The notes beneath the pieces were generated by a model that was given only the letters and a program-made list of their open reading frames with translations, did not search any database and was not told the origin of the DNA. Shown here one piece after another: positions 58,752 to 64,000 of a stretch of 64,000 nt of DNA. Each line of letters begins with the position of its first letter. Position 1 is the first letter of the stretch. The position numbers and the translations under genes are program-made. The stretch comes from Aspidiotus rigidus (lineage: Eukaryota > Arthropoda > Insecta > Hemiptera > Diaspididae): positions 5,952,001-6,016,000 of the forward strand of contig JAVHKY010000029.1 of NCBI GenBank assembly GCA_035079385.1, given 5' to 3'.

Positions 58752-59382
58752 TTAGCGGGGAACCCGCTATCTCTTTTGTTGATGGGGTATTTACAGAAAA
58801 CGAGCGCGAGCGCAATCAAATTGTGACGTCATTATTTTCGGGACTTGGAAAAATGTCAGCCCCTAAGCCCTATATGATAGGAAGAGGACGAGGGGGGGGG
58901 GGGACCTGAAAGAATTTCAGCTTCCAAGCTTATATAATAAGAGAGGGACTTCGAAAAATGTCGAGTCTCGAGTTATATGACAGGGGGGAACTCACAAAAA
59001 TGTCCTCTCTCGAGCTATATATGATAGGAGTTTAGAAAAGTTTCAGCTTCCGAGCTATATATGATGAGGGGAGGGGGGGACTTGCAAGAATTTCAGTCTC
59101 CAAGCTCTATATACTAAGAGGGGGACTTGGAAAAATTTTGACTCTCGCGTATATGATAGGAGGGGACTTACAACAATTTCCTCTCTCGAGCTATATTTGA
59201 TAGGGGGGGGGGTTAGAAAAATTTCTACTTTGGAGCTATATATAATAGGAGGGGACTCAGAAAAACGACACTTGAATATAAAAAATTTTCTTATATAATA
59301 TTTTGAAAAAAAATTTCCCAAAAATATTTTTAGCTGATTAAAATCACATGACAGCGCGTTCCTCGCTGCCCACGGCATCTAA
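58752..59382 (+). mobile_element. Helitron-like element, minisatellite-rich copy
   Basis: Starts TTAGCGGGGAACCCGCTA then TCTCTTTTGTTGATGGGG (TC at 58770). One TGACGTCA (58824-58831) is followed by about eight minisatellite units (58850-59260, spacing 40-50 bp, core GAGCTATATATGATAGG). It ends CACGGCATCTAA (CTAA 59379-59382) before a T run. The 3' hairpin seen in the other copies is degraded here. Confidence 0.65.
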
Positions 59383-59399
59383 TTTTTTTTTAAGTAGAT

Positions 59400-61630
59400 C
59401 ATAGAACAACCTTAGACTACTAAGACTCAAAAGTGGCGGTAAAGTATTCAGAAGAATTACTTGTTCCTCCGAGTTCCGGTGCGTAAGACATAATAGAAAT
59501 TTGCTTGTCCCTGTTCTTTTTCAGTTGAAGTTACGTCGAATGAGCTTTTTATTCAAAAAGTAGACCGCATTCTTTCTTATTTTTTAGAATTCTTGCCCAA
59601 ACCTCTTAAATTTTTCTCCGAACTCAATAAAAAAAAGTTTAAAAAAAGAAAAATACCAATAAACGTAAAATTTACATTGAACTTTATTCTTCGCAATGTT
59701 TGATGAGTGCTTTTTAATTTTTTTTTTTTTTTCAGCATTCAAGTTTGCGATATTTTTATGGAAACACACGTCCTTGTCTTCATTTCAAGTTCAATTCGGA
59801 AATAAACGAGTACACGATACCTACCTACAATTTAATGAATTTCGAGATACTTCTTCGTGATGGGGTTTCAAAACTAACTGGAAGAACTTGAATCGTACGA
59901 CGATCTATGCGCATTCGCGCGATTGTAAGATTCGTATATACGTCGAGTATTTAATTTCTAATTAAAAACGTCACTTAATTGTCGAGCTTAGTTTTTATCT
60001 ATTCTAATTTACACGGTGTGTTAAGGTCTATAGATATAGACCTACGTATAGCATATAATACATAGTACATGATACAGCTCTTCATAATGTGTTAATGCAT
60101 CGCTGAACACTGAAGGACTCGTAAAAAGTTGATTAAATTAATTAGGTAGGTATAGGTAAAGTCGGTTGCAAAGAATTTTTAACACGAATTCTGACGAAGA
60201 AAGCGACATTCGACTCAGTGTCCGCTGTAGCGATTTGTCCCCCATTCATCAAGTCGCAAGACAATGATTGTATTAGAGTGAGTCGTTGTCGAGACACATT
60301 TTGGTGTGAAACACTTCGTAAATAGGTATAGGTACCGTATTATTATAGCGATAGCCGATTATTATATAACGAAGATGAAATGTCCACACCATTCACATTT
60401 TATTCCTCCATATCCGTATCTAGCTCAAGGTGAAAAATGTCTGTATGCGCGCAAGTGTGTTAGTGTGTAGAGAGTACGTTTTATTGACCGTCATATGTTA
60501 CTATGTGAACCTCATATTCATCATCACTCATATCGATAAGTGAATCGACAAAAGTTATAAAAATCTGTCGAACGAGGTCAGCTCCTCATACTGTATTAAA
60601 AAAGAACAAGTGCGATGTTTCTCTTTCGGTTATAATCTCGGTGTAACCTGATGAGCTCATTAGCATTGGAATCAACCGATATAACCTGGTGTGTTTACCG
60701 ATGATTATCTTTGGGATGTAAAAAAAAAAAAAAAGTATACACGTACGAGTACCGATTTCGATTGGTTTGCGGGCGCGCGGTATGCAGGGTGTTTCTGTCA
60801 GTAGGGTGCCCTAGGGTGTCGCGGATTCTATAAAAACTCTAATTGCTCTTGGTTTATTACCAAAGTACGGTTAAGCATGCATAAATTATCTTTTAGTAAA
60901 GTTGGCAATAGCTCGACTGTGACTGCATCACTTGCGAAAGTAAGTTTTACGCGAAAATCTGCGAAGAATAGAATATTCTAGTTGATAACGTTCGTACGGA
61001 AGGTGAAGGTTATACCTTTATGAGATTTTTCTGCTGTCATTCTTCAGCGACATGAAGGCAGTGGAACAGAACTCGGGATCACTCACTCAAAGTATAGGGT
61101 GAAAAGTTGTGGTGGAGATGGTGAAACATTATTCTGGAAGAATATCTACCTATGTGTCAGATTGAAAAAATGGCTACTACCTCTTGATTCGTCGATCTGG
61201 GATCGGTGAAAACTGCAACTTTCATGAAAAATTGACTTTTATTGCATTTATGTGCCATACATTAATTCTATTCTCTCTCCGAATACTTTTCGGCTAACAC
61301 TCTCTGTCGTCAACTCTCCCTCTATTCGTTGATTGAGGTCTTCGAAAATTCTCTTTGTATCATGCCAAATATCTCCCCCTCCCGTTATGTTATTCAATCA
61401 CATTTTCCTGGATCTCATTGATCATGTCACACCTCGATGATATCATACATATTATTTTACATTATGCTTGTAAATTTTCCTGAAGTCGTACCCCGATTTT
61501 TGTGATTCTGTTCCTACATGTACAGATCTGAGAGGGAATTTTCACTCTCCTCAAACTTCTGAAGTGAATTCCCTTCTACTCCCAATTTCAGCTACCCACT
61601 TCAGACTTCCAACTTCTTAGTCAGAAAGTA
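59400..61630. other. Gene-free stretch
   Basis: AT-rich with A runs (for example near 60720-60734). No coding or RNA feature was recognised. Confidence 0.45.
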
Positions 61631-61639
61631 TATTCGTCC

Positions 61640-62005
61640 TCCAGCTTCCAACATTGGACTTCCGCCTAAAAAATTCGGTAAGAAAAAATCCGCTACAAAC
61701 TTTAAAAAAAAGAAATGCTTTTGATTTCTCCTTCCAGGTTTGAACGTTCAAACTTTCAACTTTTGTCTGATAAAGTCAGCAAAACAAAATATCAAAAATT
61801 TCTAGAGACAATTTTTTTCCACTTACATACATCCAGCTTCGAAAGTCTATAAAATTTCAACTTCTACCACCACCTTATTTGCCAGAAATTACGAGTATAA
61901 TCGTCTTCCAGCGTCCAACTTTCAAATTCTGTCTGAAAAAGTCGCTCAAAGTAAAAATGTCATCACAAACTTTTAGAAGGGATTCTTTTTGACTTCCGCT
62001 TTTGA
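61640..62005 (+). repeat. Four diverged ~90-bp tandem units
   Basis: Units begin TCCAG at 61640, 61733, 61832 and 61907. They share CTTCCAAC..T, CTGAAAAAGTC.G..AA, ACAAACTTT.A.AA and GACTTC/ATTTCTCC blocks. Highly diverged. Confidence 0.45.
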
Positions 62006-62417
62006 GCTTCTATCTTCCGTTCTATCTTTGCCAAAACATCTTCAGATAACGTCATCTGCTCGATATCAAGCACCCACGCAGTTTGTAATCGATACAAGTC
62101 CCTGAATCAGGTCAAAGTCGTTGATGACATCATGCTTTCATGAAGTCACTAATGAGGGCGCCGCTGGACCTCGTTTACAAGTTTTGGATGATCCGCGCGT
62201 TCACCCGCGTTGCCTTCCTTGACATCCAGCGCCCCTTATCTTCTTATCATGTATTCCGCTGAACGCGTGGTACACGTTTATATGGCCGATGGTCGGTCTA
62301 CCTCCTATATGACGTAAGTTTGCGCCGTACGAAGCGCTGGTATACATGAGATTTACATCTGATCTATGAGTTCCCCATCCCTTCCCCGTAATCCATCTGC
62401 ATAGCCCACCAATGTTG

Positions 62418-62778
62418 TTAGCGGGGACTCCGCTATCCCTTTTGTTGGGAATACTTTCAGGAAATTTTCGTCCGCGAGCACGAGCGGTCCGAGGTTGATG
62501 GCGTCACAATGCTGATGACGTCACGAGGGGTACTTATGCGAGCGGTCCAATGTTGATGACGTCACAAGGTTGATGACGTAACGGAGAGGGGAGGACTAGA
62601 AGAAATTTCGACTCTCAAGCTCTACATGACAGGAGAGAGACTTGGAATAATTTTGACTCTCGAACCTATACATGATAGGATTTTCTATATGTTCTACTTT
62701 TTGAAAGACCTTCCGCAGTGGAATACGGGTCTTGCGGGTTCCCCGCTCGCTGTTGCAAAACTTGCAACGGCCTCCTAA
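62418..62778 (+). mobile_element. Helitron-like element with intact 3' hairpin
   Basis: TTAGCGGGGACTCCGCTA precedes TCCCTTTTGTTGGGAATACT. The end is GTTGCAA (62752-62758), loop AAC, TTGCAAC (62762-62768), GGCCTC, CTAA (62775-62778), then T. Interior: CCGCGAGC..GAGCGGTCC blocks, two TGACGTCA (62516, 62557) and about two minisatellite units. The 62640-62778 part is highly similar to 43060-43198. It is smaller than the 42.6-kb copy because its array is shorter. Confidence 0.75.
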
Positions 62779-62875
62779 TTTCTCCATTAATTAAACTAGG
62801 TTTAAATTAGAGGCTGATTAAAAGAAAACAAAAGCAATGAACGAGTCGTTCTCGAGTGGAATTTCCATCGGAATG

Positions 62876-63025
62876 CGAAATATGACGACCTAATCTTAGG
62901 GCCTGGTAGTGTAGTGGATATCGCACTTGTCCTGAAGACGAGAGGTCGCGGGTTTGTTTCCCGCTCGGGGCAAGAAACTTTTTCTTCATATCTTCTCTTC
63001 TATCCTCATCTCGATTATGTCACAT
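62876..63025 (+). mobile_element. tRNA-derived SINE, fullest copy
   Basis: A leader ATATGACGACCTAATCTTAG is followed by the tRNA-like head GGCCTGGTAGTGTAGTGGAT (box A region), the anticodon-type stem CTTGT/ACGAG, and the T arm GCGGG-TTTGTTT-CCCGC (box B with two changes). The body is CTTTTTCTTCATATC, TTCTCTTCTATCCTCATCTC. Related copies lie at 38230-38332 and 38480-38545. The order suggests Pol III transcription from the internal boxes when active. Confidence 0.75.
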
Positions 63026-63029
63026 TTTG

Positions 63030-64000
63030 TAGCGCTTGCGTAATCTCTGTAAGTCTCATGATTAGGTCAAGGTACCTGATGACGTCATGATTTCTTTAAG
63101 GACGTTATTGTTCTTACACGCTGGCACTCGCAGACAAAATAGGTAGCTCGAATTCTTAGATAATAATGATAGCTGAGTGTTAGTTGATTTTTTTATCTTG
63201 GGATAAGATCGGTAAAACGGAATGCGTCAAGACGTAAACGATCAGCCGATTCTCACAAATCCTACGGGTAATTTTTGCCTAGACCCTCCGCTAGAGAAAT
63301 TTGAAAGTTGAAAATCCTCTCTGTTATGATGTAGAAACCTCTGTGAGGGTCTTAAATCTGAATCTCTTCTCGTCTGTACAGCTTTAGCAGCTCATATTTT
63401 CTCCAAATTCGCTCTCAAGTTCCCTGAAAAATATTCTTCGGTACATCTTAGAGATAATTACCTCTTCTCTCTACAAGAGTTCAAACTCCAAATCACTCTT
63501 TGAAGTACAGATTCTTGCTCGTAATATTTCTTCTCAACCATAAGACATCAGCTCGGAATATCTCCGTCCCTCTCTTATACAGTTTCAGAGCTGTAAATTC
63601 TTCCGGGCCCCTCTGCTGTAGAAGTTCAAAGATTGAGAATCTCAAAAATAGTAGCTCCAGACTCGTTTTTAATTGATAAAACGTTCGATCTATCCACACC
63701 CGACTCAGCCTTCAAGCTGCTGAAAATCTTTTAGAATCATTCCTAAATTTCACAATACGAACATTATTTTTCCGACGATTCTATAGTTGACTACATTTTG
63801 AAAACTTTAACCGAGTGATTATCTATTATATAAAGAGAAGTTGCAAAATCGCAAATCCATTTAACTTTATCCTATTTCACCTACAAACTTGGAATTTGTT
63901 TCCATTGCTTTAGCTTGCCTGGGAGAAGGTTTATGCGTAATAAATTTGAAGTTACAAAATCAGGCGAATGGCGTGTAGTATATATCTTTGTGCTTGGCGG
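63030..64000. other. Gene-free window end
   Basis: Apart from a TGACGTCA at 63080-63087 just after the SINE, nothing was recognised to the window edge. Confidence 0.45.

Noticed and set aside
58840..59260. Regular ~45-bp repeats as a CRISPR or centromeric satellite
   Set aside because: Units are contiguous without unique spacers, and the same short arrays occur inside bounded mobile elements.
62899..62971. Genuine tRNA gene
   Set aside because: Acceptor strands do not pair and the D arm is irregular. Related truncated copies show that it is a SINE head.

Overview
This window looks like arthropod, most likely insect, nuclear DNA. It is AT-rich, CpG is not obviously depleted, there are no operon-like gene runs, and it carries an insect-style mix of decayed mobile elements: Penelope-like elements (PLEs), I-group and R1-type LINEs, an endonuclease/RT LINE, a Ty3/gypsy pol piece, a FLYWCH-type MULE transposase piece, tRNA-derived SINEs and many small inverted-repeat elements. 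The species or order cannot be told from sequence alone. I find no host protein-coding gene I would defend. The long open frames are shadows of transposon relics, or chance.

Layout. 0-7 kb: a dispersed repeat, two decayed minisatellite arrays, then a PLE on the minus strand split by a LINE 3' end (4.4-6.5 kb). 7-12.3 kb: AT-rich DNA, a nest of elements (a tRNA-like cloverleaf inside a long inverted repeat, a 65-bp-TIR MITE, a 715-bp element with AGGCGCGGATCCA ends), a MULE transposase fragment and an I-group LINE 3' end. 15.6-17.5 kb: a minus-strand I-group LINE interrupted by a repeat. 17.8 and 21.7 kb: two long hairpins. 21.9-22.4 kb: an almost pure A/T element, with an inverted copy at 36.0-36.7 kb. 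23.3-25.1 kb: two PLE copies head to head. 26.8-27.9 kb: gypsy RNase H end and integrase. 30.2-33.1 kb: diverged tandem repeats and a GTCGA-rich tract. 34-38.6 kb: LINE RNase H relics and SINEs. 39.0-39.6 kb: a repeat dense in TGACGTCA. 41.1-44.1 kb: the most complete LINE (endonuclease, RT, C-terminus), cut by a Helitron-like insertion. 45.9-46.4 kb: R1-type fragment. 46.7-49.7 kb: a ~3-kb foldback. 52.4-53.7 kb: ~260-bp tandem repeats downstream of another minus-strand PLE (53.8-54.7 kb). 56.6-59.4 kb: more I-group LINE and a Helitron-like copy. 62.4-63.0 kb: a further Helitron-like copy and a complete SINE.

The most notable element is a non-autonomous Helitron-like family. Copies end in a short hairpin plus CTAA before a T. 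One copy begins TC after an A, exactly inside the LINE. They contain ~45-bp minisatellite arrays and full palindromic TGACGTCA (CRE/bZIP) motifs. At least 14 TGACGTCA sites occur in 64 kb, most of them in these repeats. A second repeat class shares the minisatellite and the TGACGTCA motifs but has different, mutually inverted ends.

The elements do not form a pathway. They record successive insertions (LINE into PLE, Helitron-like into LINE, MITE into tandem repeat, hairpin element into foldback) on both strands. That suggests heterochromatin, a large intron, or possibly a small-RNA-producing locus.
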